This document shows, piece by piece, positions 1 through 11,690 of a stretch of 64,000 nucleotides of DNA (positions within the stretch are counted from its first letter, which is position 1; each line of letters begins with the position of its first letter). The notes under the pieces were generated by a model. The model worked only from the letters and a program-made list of their open reading frames with translations. It was not told the DNA's origin and ran no database searches. Location of the stretch: positions 55,161,899-55,225,898 of the forward strand of contig CP136067.1 in the NCBI GenBank assembly GCA_032622095.1, read 5' to 3'. A program made the translations under genes and the position numbers. Source of the DNA: Siphonodentalium dalli (Eukaryota; Mollusca; Scaphopoda; Gadilida; Siphonodentaliidae).

Positions 1-333
1 TATAGTCCAGTTACTAATTAATGACCTCTTCACTGTTGTTCCCAAAAGGTGCCACCAACCATCATATCAGAACACTTTATAGCCATACCTGCAATGACAG
101 TTATATAGTATATAAGTATCACTCTTTGGAGCCAAATAAACAGGCTGGCATGTTTATTTTTTAATTTGAAGTATTTTGTTAGCCAGCACTCTGCAGCCCT
201 GGTATTATTTGGTCATTAGACATGCCAGAGTGAAAATGCCAGCACTATCAGGCACTATTCAATATTAATTTGAGGTGATATGCAAACCAGCACTCCTATT
301 CAGTCATCACTTTTATTTGGCACCAGAGAGTGC
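1..333. other. No recognised feature
   Basis: AT-rich DNA with short recurring phrases such as GCCAGCACTC, but no reading frame, RNA gene or repeat boundary that I can support. Confidence 0.6.
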
Positions 334-712
334 TTTATCTTATACCTACATATGTTCTTAAGTGTTGGTTAAGGTGATAATCTATGTTAGAACACATTTA
401 TTAGTGAAAACAACTTTAAAAATGTCCATAATGTGGGTTGAAAAAAATTTGCACAAACAATTTTTTTCAGGCCTCTGAGATGCACCCACCCCGCCCGGTA
501 TAGGTATGTTTTTGGAGATCTCCCCTGTATTACTTATATCTTATACCTACCTGTTCCTAAGTGTCTGTAAAGGCCATAACCTGCCTTAGAACACAATTAT
601 TAATGAATATATTTGAAAACAACTTAAAACAAGGGCAAAAATGTGAATAGAAACAAATTTGCACAAACTAATTTTTTTTCGGGCCTCTTCGGACCCACCC
701 ACCCCGGCCCTG
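334..712. repeat. Degenerate tandem duplication, about 180-200 bp per unit
   Basis: Two diverged copies lie head to tail, about 334-500 and 534-712. Both start with TTATACCTAC, pass through 'agtgt.tg.aaaggc.ataa' and 'ttagaacaca.tTATTA', contain a 'TTTGCACAAAC.AATTTTTTT' block and end in a C-rich 'cacccaccccg.cc' stretch. Identity looks like 65-75 percent. The C-run at 736-747 just downstream may be part of the same decayed element. No coding potential was seen. Confidence 0.6.
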
Positions 713-965
713 TATGATAAAACTTTTGTGCGACCCCCCCCCCCCGTAAGGATGGCGGATGAATTTAATGATGTATTCAGGGTTTGATACCTTTAGATAC
801 GGCACCAATATATTTTATAAAAATCTATTTCTGGGAAAGCCACTAGCTTTGTGGCGCTGAACAGTTTTACTATACGCAGAGTCGACACAATTTCATAGGT
901 TATAAAATTATCAACAAAAAAGCAAACAAAATCTGATCTGTCAATTTAATTGTTTCCATGAATCC
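713..965. other. No recognised feature
   Basis: AT-rich DNA with one C homopolymer run and no supported gene. Confidence 0.5.
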
Positions 966-1695
966 ATGTCCAAAATGAAAAGAGGAATTGATTAACCTGG
1001 TAAAACAAAAACGCAAAGCTGTTCGTAAATACATTAAAAATGTACCACATCGAGAAGCCCTTCGAATTTTTCTGTTCAATCTCCACGGGTACTTACTGTA
1101 TAACCGCCCTCCTTTTTGGATTTATGGGAGATATGTTATCCCCATTCTGCGGAAACACAACAGGTATGAGCACCCGACCACATTTGCAGAAACGGGCTTC
1201 TTTCCCACCAATCACATGGAAGGCGACAGTGAAACAGTATGACGTCCTCGTCCGAAACTCGTTAAGCGGACACCGTATAGCTGCTCTCGAATTCTTTCGG
1301 AATGTGAAGCCACGTCGTCCTCCTGGACGGTGTGAAAATTATGTTGGGCCAACCTTAAGTATCTCACAATATCAGTTCGGATGGCTAACATCCTCAACAG
1401 GACGAGTTACGACAAGTCTTCTTGCAAACATTGCGGGCAATTGTACCATAATCAAGTAGATCATATGTTCTTGCACTGCTTCTCTCTGCATTTCAAAAAC
1501 CAATTCTGGTATCGAATACTCAATATCTTCGATTTATCGACTTTCCTAATTCTGGATCGCTTATCGCCACAATATGTCTTGATGTGTTCACTTGGCTGCC
1601 AGTCAATGAGTGGGATGGATTCCTCAACCATAAATAACGAGGGTGAACATTTTGTGGAATGTTTTTCGTTCATTTGGATTTTGTGCACCATTTAG
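966..1695 (+). pseudogene. 3' end of a decayed non-LTR retrotransposon (LINE)
   Basis: The reading moves between frames. One frame (about 1213-1380) reads like the post-reverse-transcriptase region of a LINE. Another (1381-1695, 104 residues) carries a cysteine/histidine knuckle of the form C-x2-C-G-x8-H-x4-H-C (SCKHCG ... VDHMFLHC) followed by aromatic-rich sequence. The same knuckle and following 'W..i' pattern recur at the end of the LINE at 35.2-35.5 kb, so both are probably one clade. The frame change near 1375 and the missing reverse transcriptase core mark this as a 5'-truncated, dead copy. The region 966-1212 has an open frame but no motif I recognise and may be part of the same relic. 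Confidence 0.6.
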
Positions 1696-4112
1696 TCCTC
1701 GTGTCTGTACCATTACACATGTGGAGTGAGAAACAGCATTGTGGTTATTGGTAGGACACACATGTGTAATATTATCCTGAATAGCACACTGAATAACACC
1801 CCATCATATTGTCGCTATATTATATAATTGTATATACAGTGTATTGTTGTATATAACGTCCCCCTTGAGTGGAGGAATAAACAATCTCTCTCATAGATGC
1901 GCGGATACTATATATTATATCGACAAGAGTATTCGTTTCGAAAAAGCGTCATACCAAAAGAACGAGAAGACACAAACTGAAAATACAGCAAAAACAAACA
2001 AATACAGGTGTGCTTAAGTTCTTCTTACACAAATGATTGTGTCGTCCTGGAACAATCTTCCAGAACATACTGGATGAGTTCAAGAAACAAATCGCTGCCG
2101 TTTTCTGATGCGAAAGATACGAATTTGACTAACTGCATGGATAACTATTAAATCCAGTACATCAAACACATACAATAACTTTTCACAGTCGTTCCATCTA
2201 AATACTTCATGTTAATTTATTTATGCAAGAGGTAAAAGTCATCGCAACTTTGTCCCTCTCCGAACAAACAAATCATCTTATGATTATTGGATGGAGAACA
2301 GTCAGATGCAGAACCAGTGTCATTTTGAGTTTTGTGCATTTCCGTTGTGGGTGAATGCGATTGATGTTCATGTCTTCTGTGTGTGACCCGTGAACCGTAT
2401 ATATAACCACTGAAATTCGGATGTTACTTCTTCGTGTACCATTGCTACGTTGGCTTCAACGTCAGCAGCATCTCTCAGACATCGGTTTGCTCGCCTCCTC
2501 CGACCGAGTCATTTTCCTAATGCACAACTCTGAAAAGTTAATAATTTTCATTGTTATTGGACCTGGTCGAGGTATATGCATGGGATTATAGGGGGATATC
2601 CATTCACCATTAAAATATTCAAGACGGTCTGACCCTTTCGGGCTATATAGAATATGATATACACAATATAGTTTAATGTTTCGAACATTAAGAAGACTTA
2701 ATGAGGTAAAAGATGCTCGGTACACATACCGAGGGACGACATCCAGTCGCCCATATCTTACACATGTCGACATAACAAGTGAAGTGCACGGTGATGCCCT
2801 TGGTAAATTTGAACGCCCTTACAGACATTGTTGCATATGGCGGTTTAGCTTGAGGATTAGTTGCAAAACCGGATTCAATCATGAATGCGCCAGATCCTCT
2901 GTTAACTACACGCCTGCAACAAATATAGGGTATCTCTTCCGGGCCACAATAACAAGAACAATAACAACAACAAAAACAACAACAAAACAACACAAGAACA
3001 ACAACAATATTTGATAACACCCGATTTCAAGACAAAAAACCTTTTTGGGTGAATAAACACTGACAAAACTGAAGATTGAGTAAATTATTTGAGAAGTCAT
3101 AATAAAGTCGTTCAGATGACAGCCGGCGAAATCTCTTCGTTTCAAAATTACTTTGGTCTTGATTGAGTCATTCGGCAAACCTCGTCAGATTCCGTCACCG
3201 TTTCAGACTCGGCTTTAATACGACGACATGATTGGTTCGAACTATTTCACGCTATATTTAGGTCGGTGCCTGCATGGGTCAAGTACAGGCCCGCCAATTT
3301 GAATTTAGTTGTATGCCGCCGGTTCGTGGGTAAGAAAATATTTACATTTAACCGTCGAATTAAACAATATAAGTGTTGTCTTACAACACTGATATAGAAT
3401 AGTCCACAAAATATCTATATGAAATTACCGCATGACCTAAATTGACTTTTGTAGACACGTCCAATAGCACAATTGTTGCGAGGTGACACAATTGGTACGA
3501 GTCAGGCAGATTTGCCGTTGTCGGGTCATAACATACACCGTAAATCGGTGCTATCAATTCCATTTAAACGGATAGTTGACCCTTGTTTCCGAATATTTGG
3601 TGATCAAAGAACACGAGCCATGCATACATACATATTGGATCAAGTAACTCGTCAAATAACACACACGTGTAAACGGACTATGTTATGCGGAACGTCAGCC
3701 ATACCGGCAGAGCTGATATGTATTTCCAGATCTGGAAATATCCTTCCGCAAAAAATGACTTCTAATTATACCAGAGAGCTTGGCCCCAGAGGTCATAGGT
3801 CGAGGAGTCCAGAAAGTTGATCTAGAGTTATCCATCTTGGTATAATCTCCGAAAATTTCCGTAAGATCGCCTGAGTCATTATCTCGTGGGAATCCGGATT
3901 CAGAATCCAAAGCAGATTACGGGGGCGGGGCTAATTCCCGATTCTAGGTCAGATTTAGAAATCCACGTGGTCTCCGAAACTATGTTTAATGTTCTACCAG
4001 CGTCAAACATGGCTCATGTATTTGACACAAGTATCATTTGTGGAATCAGGGAGCTAAATATGTTCCAGAGTCACTATCGAATACACCATGGAACCCTAAA
4101 GGTGAAGGATAA
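1696..4112. other. Long stretch without a recognised gene
   Basis: Several open frames of 60-115 codons lie on both strands but overlap one another and show no domain, codon periodicity or conserved motif. A CAA-rich simple repeat (2946-3010) and a short AATCCG-rich relic (3885-3960, also seen near 10 kb) are the only structures I can name. Confidence 0.6.
2946..3010. repeat. Imperfect CAA/AAC simple repeat
   Basis: Runs of AACAACAAC broken by AAAACAAC and AAGAACAAC. Open frames crossing it are low-complexity artefacts. Confidence 0.85.
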
Positions 4113-4121
4113 TTGAAGAAT

Positions 4122-4499
4122 GGCCTTCACCTCATACATGTGATCCATTATTTAATGATGAGATCTTGTTTATTTCATTTGTACATCATACCTAAATAAT
4201 TTAAACTGGTGAATTAATTGGGAAAAGGATTTTTGTGAGTGTGAAATTTATTTAACTAGTTGTGGTATTTCTGGGTTTTTCCAGGTGAAATTTTGCTGCG
4301 GGATAACCCTGTCTTACACCTGAGGAATTATTTCGAAAAGTAAACACTCGACCTATGTTTTTCTTGCATTTTCAGGATGATCTGGTGTCAGTCTAACTGG
4401 GTAAACATCATTGGAATGGCTCGGAGGCTGAAATTCTGTGAATATGGCTGAAACGTTAACACTGTCGCCTATGGGAAAACATTTAGTTCAGTGATTCCT
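4122..4499 (+). repeat. Left direct repeat of the nuclease/transposase cassette
   Basis: This 378-bp block recurs almost unchanged, in the same orientation, at 8183-8561; I see only about half a dozen differences, including one extra T in the right copy. The right copy is framed by AGGAATCA and TGATTCCT, an 8-bp inverted repeat. The left copy keeps TGATTCCT but its start is altered. The two blocks bracket the nuclease and the Mutator-like transposase like terminal direct repeats. It could be one end structure of a single large element, or two copies of a small element that happen to flank it. Confidence 0.85.
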
Positions 4500-4582
4500 A
4501 TAGGAAAAACCGCCGAAATTTTAAAATTCACGTGTCTCCGTGGTAAGTTATTAGTTTCATATTTTATGATTTACAAGTAATA

Positions 4583-4963
4583 ATGGCATCATTTTGGCAA
4601 GATTTAAGGAAGAAAATGTTAGATTCATCGCAAAATAGTCCGGAGAGTGAGTGTCGTGTGTGGACGAAGGGAAAATCTGGGAGATATGGCCGTGTTCGAG
4701 TGTCATGGATGCTTTTGGATCGAGCATTACCAGGATCGGATGCTTATTTAGCACACCAAATTTCATTTCTGATTTCCAAAGAGTGGACCATTATTAATCC
4801 TGAATTTATAGGCAAAGAAGTGAGCCATCTCTGTCACAATACTTTATGCATTAATGTCAACCATTTAACGCTGGAGACGACGAGCGACAACATGAAGCAC
4901 AACGCGTGCAAGAGATTCAAAACATGTTTTGGTCACCACGCCGAACCACCATGCATGATATAA
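4583..4963 (+). CDS. His-Me finger (HNH-type) homing-endonuclease-like protein, I-PpoI family fold
   Basis: The complete 126-residue frame runs from Met to TAA. It has the zinc-binding layout of His-Me finger nucleases such as I-PpoI. Cys24 lies before a GRYGRVRVSW strand segment. Then comes VSHLCHNTLC (His82, Cys84, Cys89), His94 in NHL, Asn103 in SDNMKH, and a second zinc cluster Cys109, Cys115, His118, Cys124. By analogy with I-PpoI His98 and Asn119, His82 would be the general base and Asn103 the magnesium ligand, and both are present. Such proteins cut double-stranded DNA; related domains occur in intron- and transposon-borne genes. It converges on the Mutator-like transposase only 22 bp away, inside the direct-repeat cassette. 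No frameshift or stop was seen, so it may still be active. No TATA box or intron is obvious; the Met at 4583 is the first in frame. Confidence 0.85.
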   Translation: MASFWQDLRKKMLDSSQNSPESECRVWTKGKSGRYGRVRVSWMLLDRALPGSDAYLAHQISFLISKEWTIINPEFIGKEVSHLCHNTLCINVNHLTLETTSDNMKHNACKRFKTCFGHHAEPPCMI

Positions 4964-4985
4964 ATATTTTAAAAGTAAGATTATG

Positions 4986-7476
4986 TTACTCACGTTGTTT
5001 TTTTTCCCGTAAACTGTATGTGTGGTCCTCATGACGACGTTTAATTTTTCGTTTATTTTTATCCGCGGGAGCATTTTTAATTTCGGTTGGTGTTTTCAAC
5101 GGTAATGTTTCTTTCTCATAAGTGTCATCTTTATTATTCTGAATGTCCTTATAACTTTTGAAGAGTTGGAAGCGACGTTTATTTCTCCTAGCTTTGAAGT
5201 CAGGTGTTTCTTGTCTCAATTTATCTTGTGTCGATTTGTTCTGCAATTGATTCAGCTGTTTTGCAGAATGAGATCCGGGTGATATAGGACACAAACACTT
5301 TTGGCACAGTTTGACTATCGATTCGCCTGGACCGTTATTAACTGAATGAACCGCGCTGTGAACCCTCCCTGTATAATTCCTAGAAAATGTTGTAGATCTC
5401 GGAACAGACCTCCTGATACTTCTGTTTACAGCTTCAGATTTTTGGGTTGTCGTCCCAAATTTTTTTTTCAGCAGTGCATCGCGTCCAAGTCGCCAGTTCA
5501 CACACTCACGGAGTCTGTCTTCGGATATTTTGGAGCTATTTATTTTGAAATCGCTTTGTAGGTATCTGCTTTTTATGCGCCAAGTCCCTTTTGAATTGCA
5601 GGCAAACGAATATTGTCCACACAGTCTTCCCTGGTAACAGTCCACTATACTGTCAACAATGTTTGTCAGCGCACACAATAACTTTGTAGTGTCCACTCCA
5701 AATTGTTTGTGCGCCTTATTGAGTTCGCTATTACATCGTGCCATTAAGTCATCGGAGAAGCCATTGCATACCTTCTTCATCTCCGCTTTAGTTTTACCGG
5801 GCATGATGTCGATAACAGGAACATAATTTTTAATTTGTTTCCTTATACTTGCAGTAAGATGTCGAGTGTCATACAGTTGCTCAGGCTTGATGGATGATTT
5901 ACCGGAGTCGTAGAACTGCTCTGCACCCATGAATGGTTTTGAGTCTTGATCCGTTGTCAGGTAATGTACATACAGACCACTGGAATTCAGCTGTTCTAAA
6001 CATTCAGTGTTCCAATCTTTCTCATTTCCAATTGTGACAGTTGATTTTAGATTAGCACTGCATTTGGAAGAATTTGCCAAACAGTCATTTCCATTTTTGT
6101 GTTTACCATGGTTTGCACACAGCTTGCTTTTGTTTGTGAGTGCTATAACTTGTTTCTTGTGGGTCATGTTTTCAACATGTAGGTATGAACACTGTGTTGC
6201 AGGCTGGAATGGTGTTCGTCCAACTCCAGAATATAGTGGATTTGAGTAAATTCCATCCGATTCAATGTTTATAACATCACTCTGCGCATTTCACAATTTA
6301 TTCACTTCCTTCAGTTCCTCACGTCTGTGCCCCAAATCATCTGTGTTGACCTCTACTATTTGTCTGCACACCTTGTTTGATGCAGCTTGCATGCCTCTCC
6401 CAGACGGTGGTGGAATGTTACACGTCATCAACAGTTTTAGAACATTGGTATTTCCGATGGGCATCTGTGTAAGAGCAATCTGCAGGGCTTCATTAATTCT
6501 GGCAGATTTCCGCCCTTTGTTGCCAGTTTCAATCTCATCGTATAATATGAAGTACTTAGAAATGTAGCTACATATATTGCAGCCAACTTTTTCTCTGCAG
6601 ACTAATCCTCTTCTGTCTTCGGCACCCGGAATATATGATAAATACCCAAGACAATTTGGATGGATGTGTCGATGCTCTGAAAACACGTCATTCCACATAT
6701 CGGTCATACGTTTGACGTGCACAAGCCGATATGTATCATTCTCAGCCCTGAAAAGTAAAAACACAGCTATTCAAGTCCAAATGAATGGGATAAATCTGTT
6801 AAATTGATTTGTGGCTCTTCAGTTGTTTATATGTTGCATATCATGCATTACAGAAATATTCGACCATTATTTTGTAGTTGGGGGGGGGGGAGTAGGTAAC
6901 TGTGCTAAGTTCTTAATTGTTGAGTGACACTGATATCTGATGTGGTATACTACACAAGATGTTTGTATTATACTGTGATATCTATATGACTAGGGGGCAA
7001 GCCACTTCTGGGGAGATAATTCAATCAAAGGGAGGTAATCCTATTACTTTTTATGCATTAATTAGCATTTTCAAGCAGATCAATGAGAGTTAATCCTTCT
7101 TATGGTGAAAGTGGGGATCATTTATTCAATTTTAATTATGAGTTTAGACAATTTATTGCAAGTAAATGTTGAATGTGTATATTTACCATGTATCTGTTTC
7201 CTTTCCGGCAAGAACTTTGACATCATATGTTTCCTTGATCAGAGGTCGTAGAAGTTTTACTGTTGTTTCATGGTTGTCTGCTGGTTGAACTGGAGCGGCG
7301 ATATCTGAGGTAACCATGTCACATTTGTCTTTTGGTACCCTTACGTATCTGCAACTGTCATTATCTATTACAATATCATTCACCGGCTGCATTTTTTTGT
7401 GATCAGGCTGTCTTAAACTCGAAAAACCTGTTTGTTTTAATTGCTGTTTTCGGCGTAATTTGGGGATTTTAGACAT
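4986..7476 (-). pseudogene. Mutator-like (MULE) DDE transposase, two exons, broken by one nonsense codon
   Basis: Exon 1 is 7476-7187 (basic N-terminus, MSKIPKLRRK). The intron is 7186-6748 with GT and a pyrimidine-rich ...TTTTCAG end. The split codon TG|G restores Trp and keeps frame into 'AENDTYRLVHV'. Exon 2 (6747 to 4986) is open except for TGA at 6291-6293. Before the stop is a Cys motif domain (CREKVGCNIC, 'ALTQMPIGNT'). After it come the first catalytic Asp in ESDG (6255-6257), TTDQD with the second Asp (5951-5949), DTRHL, a Cys-rich insert, and SEAVNR with the catalytic Glu (5435-5433). The lysine/arginine-rich tail ends LREKKQRE. The order matches invertebrate Mutator-type transposases that cut and paste DNA in the nucleus. 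The stop lies where an Arg is expected, fitting CGA to TGA. GTGAGTAA at the very end (4993-4986) could be a donor for a further exon. Confidence 0.85.
6748..7186 (-). other. Phase-2 intron of the Mutator-like transposase
   Basis: On the minus strand the donor reads CATG|GTAAAT and the acceptor TTTTACTTTTCAG|GGCTGAG. Splicing joins TG to G, making a Trp codon and keeping the frame. A G-run and AT-rich DNA fill the 439-bp intron. Nothing else coding was seen. Confidence 0.75.
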
Positions 7477-8182
7477 AATTGAGCCAATTAATTCTCACAA
7501 ATTATAACAAGGAGTTTATTGTGTCAGTGTCTCAGTAAATTCCAGTCATAAAGTGAGATGTTGAATTATTTGCTTTGCTTACAAGAGCTGGGATATGATA
7601 CTGTTGTGTAATACAGAACAACCTGTTATTTCTCCTGAGGATACAGTCATATGCAAAATTGGGACTGTTTGTGCTAATTAAACAGACAGTGTGCCATGCC
7701 ATCTGATACAATTTCATGCCTGAGGCTTAGTCTAATACTGTTTCATGCTGTTCACATATTTCCATTGACTGAAGCTTGCTTCATGTTGCTATTAAAGTAT
7801 TTTAAATTCCCATTTTTCTGTTAAATTAGGTCCATTTTTATTATAAATTGCCAAATTCTGAAGGAAAAGAGTTAAAATTGGTCAAGATATGCCTCTCAAA
7901 ATGTAGCTTAATATTTCCTCTTCAATTTAGTAATATTAGGGTGTATATGGAATAACGCATATTTCAGATTGTACAAAATAAAAAAACTAGTTAAATTGAA
8001 AAAGAAAAAGAAAAAAAGAGTTTATTTTGATGACTGACACTAATATTCGGGAGGCATCATATTGAAAAAATAGAACCAATACTGCCCGCTAGAACTCATT
8101 TTTAGTTTCAGTAAGGTCTATATCTGGATAAAATACTGTATGCAATGCCATTTAATGCATATGTACATATATATAGGAATCA
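7477..8182. other. Promoter-side flank of the transposase, no other gene
   Basis: This lies between the transposase start codon and the right direct repeat, so any promoter for the minus-strand gene should be here. It is AT-rich with A-runs around 7980-8020, and I cannot pick out a specific promoter element. Confidence 0.45.
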
Positions 8183-8561
8183 GGCATTCACCTCATACAT
8201 GTGATCCATTATTTAATGATGAGATCTTGTTTATTTGATTTGTACATCATATCTAAATAATTTAAACTGGTGAATTAATTGGGAAAAGGATTTTTGTGAG
8301 TGTGAAATTTATTTAACTAGTTGTGGTATTTCTGGGTTTTTCCAGGTAAAATTTTGCTGCGGGATAACCCTGTCTTACACCTGAGGAATTATTTCGAAAA
8401 GTAAACACTCGACCTATGGTTTTTCTTGCATTTTCAGGATGATCTGGTGTCAGTCTAACTGGGTAAACATCACTGGAATGGCTCGGAGGCTGAAATTCTG
8501 TGAATATGGATGAAACGTTAACACTGTCGCCTATGGGAAAACATTTAGTTCAGTGATTCCT
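8183..8561 (+). repeat. Right direct repeat of the nuclease/transposase cassette
   Basis: Same orientation as the copy at 4122-4499, offset about 4061. It is preceded by TATAGGAATCA and ends TGATTCCT, giving the repeat its own short inverted termini. High identity between the two copies implies recent duplication or gene conversion. Confidence 0.85.
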
Positions 8562-8789
8562 TGTATCTTATATTTATAAAGTTCACGTTTGTTGTGAAAG
8601 TCATGCTTTTCTTCTCTGCGTATATACACGGCACATAATTTGCTGCCAATCCGACTTAATCGCATATTATTTTCAAGTTAAAGTGTGTTTATTGATGAGG
8701 GCAAGCATTTAATTCTAACAGCTATAGGCCTCCTGAATCAAATTCCGAAGATGTTGTGAAGAACACACGAAACTTGTCAGTTGCACAGG

Positions 8790-9225
8790 GACGTGACGAC
8801 AGGGGTTGGTTGGGTGTCTCGACCCCCCCCGAACTTTGGTACAATTTGCTTAGCTGTGCAGTCATTCATACGTGAGGAAAACTCAGGATTCTTTTGACTA
8901 ACTGTTCCAAATAATGATACGTACAAGCCAGCAAACGCAACAAACAAACCCGATTTTAAATAAATACATATACAAACTTATGACTAACTCGGGAGAGGGG
9001 GTTACCGGTGATCTGTATATATGTTCAACTTGTTTTGGTAGTCATGTTGCTTTGCCAATACTAATTATTTATTTTTTCAATGTAATAACATATGGGAGAG
9101 GGGGTACACTTCAGTGAGTCAGCACTTGTCTCCAATCCCATTATATGTATAAACAAATGTATGTGTTATATATCATATGTGTTATTTAAATTTGACAAAT
9201 ATTTGAAATAAATATGTTTAAACTA
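8790..9225 (+). repeat. Dispersed repeat family Z, copy 1
   Basis: This block is found in reverse orientation at about 18318-18655 and 25963-26290, and its distal part again at 16265-16385. Shared phrases are GGGAGAGGGGGTTACC, TTCAACTTGTTTTGGTA and GTGAGTCAGCACTTGTCTCC. It ends in a run with AATAAATATGTTTAAAC, which resembles a retroposon 3' end with a polyadenylation-like signal. No coding frame is conserved between copies. Confidence 0.65.
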
Positions 9226-9930
9226 AACTTTGGTAGATTTCCAGCAGTTGGAAATTTCATGCATGACACAACATTATTAGTTGGACATTAATTTGACACC
9301 ATATATAGGTTGAAATTGTTCTCATTGTTTGATTTTTTCAAACAGTAAAAGTTGGTAATTTTCCAATCTTAGTGTGTGTCAGGTTGGCTATTTTCCAAGG
9401 GGTGCAAATGGAATTCTGCGAACCTGTGAGATTGATGTTTGGTTCAATGGGGGGAAATTGCTATAAGACTAGATAGTACATACGTGTATCTGATAATCCA
9501 TCGATATCATATAATCCTACTATTTCTTGAATAAGAAGAAAAATTATAATAACGAACACAGTGCTCAGAAGACATATCCATGTAGGTTCACATGAATTCG
9601 GTAAATGGTGACGTGGACGTATCCGCCGAATTCGAAATCGACATGCGTTCGGGCGGTATTTTATGGATGGAATTATGAAATGGACAAATGAAAGTGACAA
9701 TAAAATCGACAATGATTTGCTTCGCCATCAACCGAAGTGCTCCCCCAGCGTTACTATTAATAGCGTTATTATTTGGCAAATTTCAGTAATATTCTCCCTT
9801 TTTACATTCGATAAAACAAATTTGTCTCCGCATTTAAAATTCTTTGATATAGATCGTTTATATTCTGCAATAATTTGTACACAAGAGACGGATTCTTATG
9901 TTTTATTGTGTTTTTAAACTCCGAGGTGGT
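9226..9930. other. No recognised feature
   Basis: Overlapping short frames occur on both strands without any domain. Nothing could be supported. Confidence 0.5.
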
Positions 9931-9939
9931 GAAATCTCG

Positions 9940-10300
9940 GTTTGTTTACATTACGAACATTTGAATCCGTAATCGGAATCGGAATCCGAATCTGGATTAC
10001 CACGAGATTGAGATTACGGTCTGTTCGTTTACTGATTCTGCCAATTTCTGGTCTGTTCATTTTCCGAACCAAGTCGTACGGGGTCTAATCTGTAATCTGA
10101 ATCCAGATTCTGAATCCGGATTCCCACGAGATAACGACTCTGGATTTCTGTTGACAAATAGTCGTAAACTATGTATTAAACAAGAAACAAATCTAAGTAA
10201 AATTAATTTTAATTGATAGAAATGTTTCCGGACAGGTGTATTTAATTCCAATATATTATTATAAGAACTATATAAGACTTGATAGGGAGAGATACACTAT
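9940..10300. repeat. AATCCG/GAATCC-rich relic plus a 'TTTCCGGACAGGTGT' repeat end
   Basis: Alternating GGAATCC, GGATTC and GATTACG words make this stretch partly self-complementary. Fragments recur at 3885-3960. The segment 10195-10300, containing TTTCCGGACAGGTGT and 'gatagggagagatac', resembles 52810-52930, so at least two old repeat copies are present. Confidence 0.45.
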
Positions 10301-10415
10301 CTATAACACAATTGGCAGTGACTACGTTTGAACTGGGATTTCAGACCAAATCTCCAGAGCAAAAGTTATGAATCATTTATCAAGGAGCAACATGTGTACA
10401 CATAGAGAATGCCTA

Positions 10416-10521
10416 CGGGTTTTTGGTTGAATACCCGGATTATATCATGAGTGGCTGCAAGGAAATTCTATATTTCCTTGTAGCCACGAATAAGATAAAC
10501 CGGGTATTCAACCAAAACCCA
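10416..10521. repeat. Perfect-ended hairpin, about 105 bp
   Basis: The left arm GGGTTTTTGGTTGAATACCCGG pairs with CCGGGTATTCAACCAAAACCC on the right. The inner arms AGTGGCTGCAAGGAAA and TTTCCTTGTAGCCAC close over a 7- to 8-base loop near 10470. This looks like a compact foldback element or the core of one. Confidence 0.8.
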
Positions 10522-11325
10522 CAGCTGTTCTTTTTATTATATGCTAATTTTTCTTCTACATCACTGCCAATTGTTAGAAAACTTCGATATTTGAGTCGAA
10601 AATTTGTGGCCATGTTTACATTCCATCGTTCGATTTGCTCACCACAAAATGACAAAATTAATATCGATCACACCCGCCAATACAAATAGTCCCCATTGTT
10701 CTATTCTGAAAAAGATGCGAGAAATGAATGTATACACAATTTAATGATAACGATATATTAAGACAAATGAGTCAACATAATAACAATTAGATAACAAGTT
10801 TATAAACATTTCAAGTCTTTATCTTGCTAGAGAGCATATGGCTAACAAGCTATATATCGATCAATATGTTTTATCGATAACAAATCACTTCCGTTTTAAG
10901 AATTTCTACTTTTTATTGTTAGAGAAATCATGTTTGATTTTGACGAAATTTGTGTTAGATCATGACCAGTAAGTAGATTGGTTGACTGTTATAACAAGAA
11001 AACTAAGATGCATGCATCAGGTCGGCCGTGAACTATCTACCATAGAATTGTTGTAGCTATCGATTATACATTTTGGAACACCTGTCTGTATGTATGTGTG
11101 TATGCATGAATGCATGTGTGTATGTGTTATAGACTCTAACACTGCTCGACTGATCCGACTCGGATTTGGTATTTAACGTGTCAACTTGACCTCGCTCATA
11201 GGCATGTTTCTGGACCTTGACCGATCCGACTAAAAATTTGTGTGTAGGACTACTTCGATCCCGGGAGCAATATTGACGGGTCCAATTTCACGTGGGACCA
11301 TGTTCTCGAACGTGCTGATGTAGGC
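10522..11325. other. No recognised feature
   Basis: AT-rich DNA with a short TGTATG/CATGCA simple stretch at about 11090-11125. Nothing coding is supported. Confidence 0.5.
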
Positions 11326-11690
11326 ATGTTTCTGGACTATTTGGACGGGTCAAATCTTGATCCCGACCTGACTTTGACATTCAAAAAGATCAATTCAAGG
11401 TCAAATCTGGTAAAACGAAGTATTTCAACGAAATATAATACCTACTGTTACTTTTGTCCCAGGAGTGTTTCGGGTGGGTCAAATTATGACCCTGACCTGA
11501 TCTTGACATTCAAAATTGTCAATTCAAGGTCAAATCGGGTAAAGCCGGGCGGATTTCGACGGGTACTTTTGTCGTGACTTTTGTCCGGGGAGTGTTTTGG
11601 GCGGGTCAAATCGTGACCCGACATGACGTTCACCTTTAAAATGGTCAATTCAAGGTTAAATCGCGCAATTCTCCGAAAATCAGAGGGGAA
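11326..11690. repeat. Three degenerate tandem units of about 120-130 bp
   Basis: Each unit contains GGGTCAAAT.TTGA.CC, 'cgacctga.cttgacattcaaaa' and 'GTCAATTCAAGGTCAAATC', followed by a 'ttttgtcc.ggagtgtttcggg' link. Starts are near 11341, 11470 and 11600. The open frames across it (+ and -) follow from the repeat. Confidence 0.7.

Noticed and set aside
2676-3178. Frames of 90-112 codons on both strands near 2.7-3.2 kb
   Set aside because: They cross a CAA repeat and overlap each other. The Cys/Val-rich translation is low complexity.
4122-8561. LTR retrotransposon reading of the two direct repeats
   Set aside because: There is no reverse transcriptase, protease or integrase between them, the ends are not TG...CA, and the genes are a nuclease and a Mutator-type transposase.
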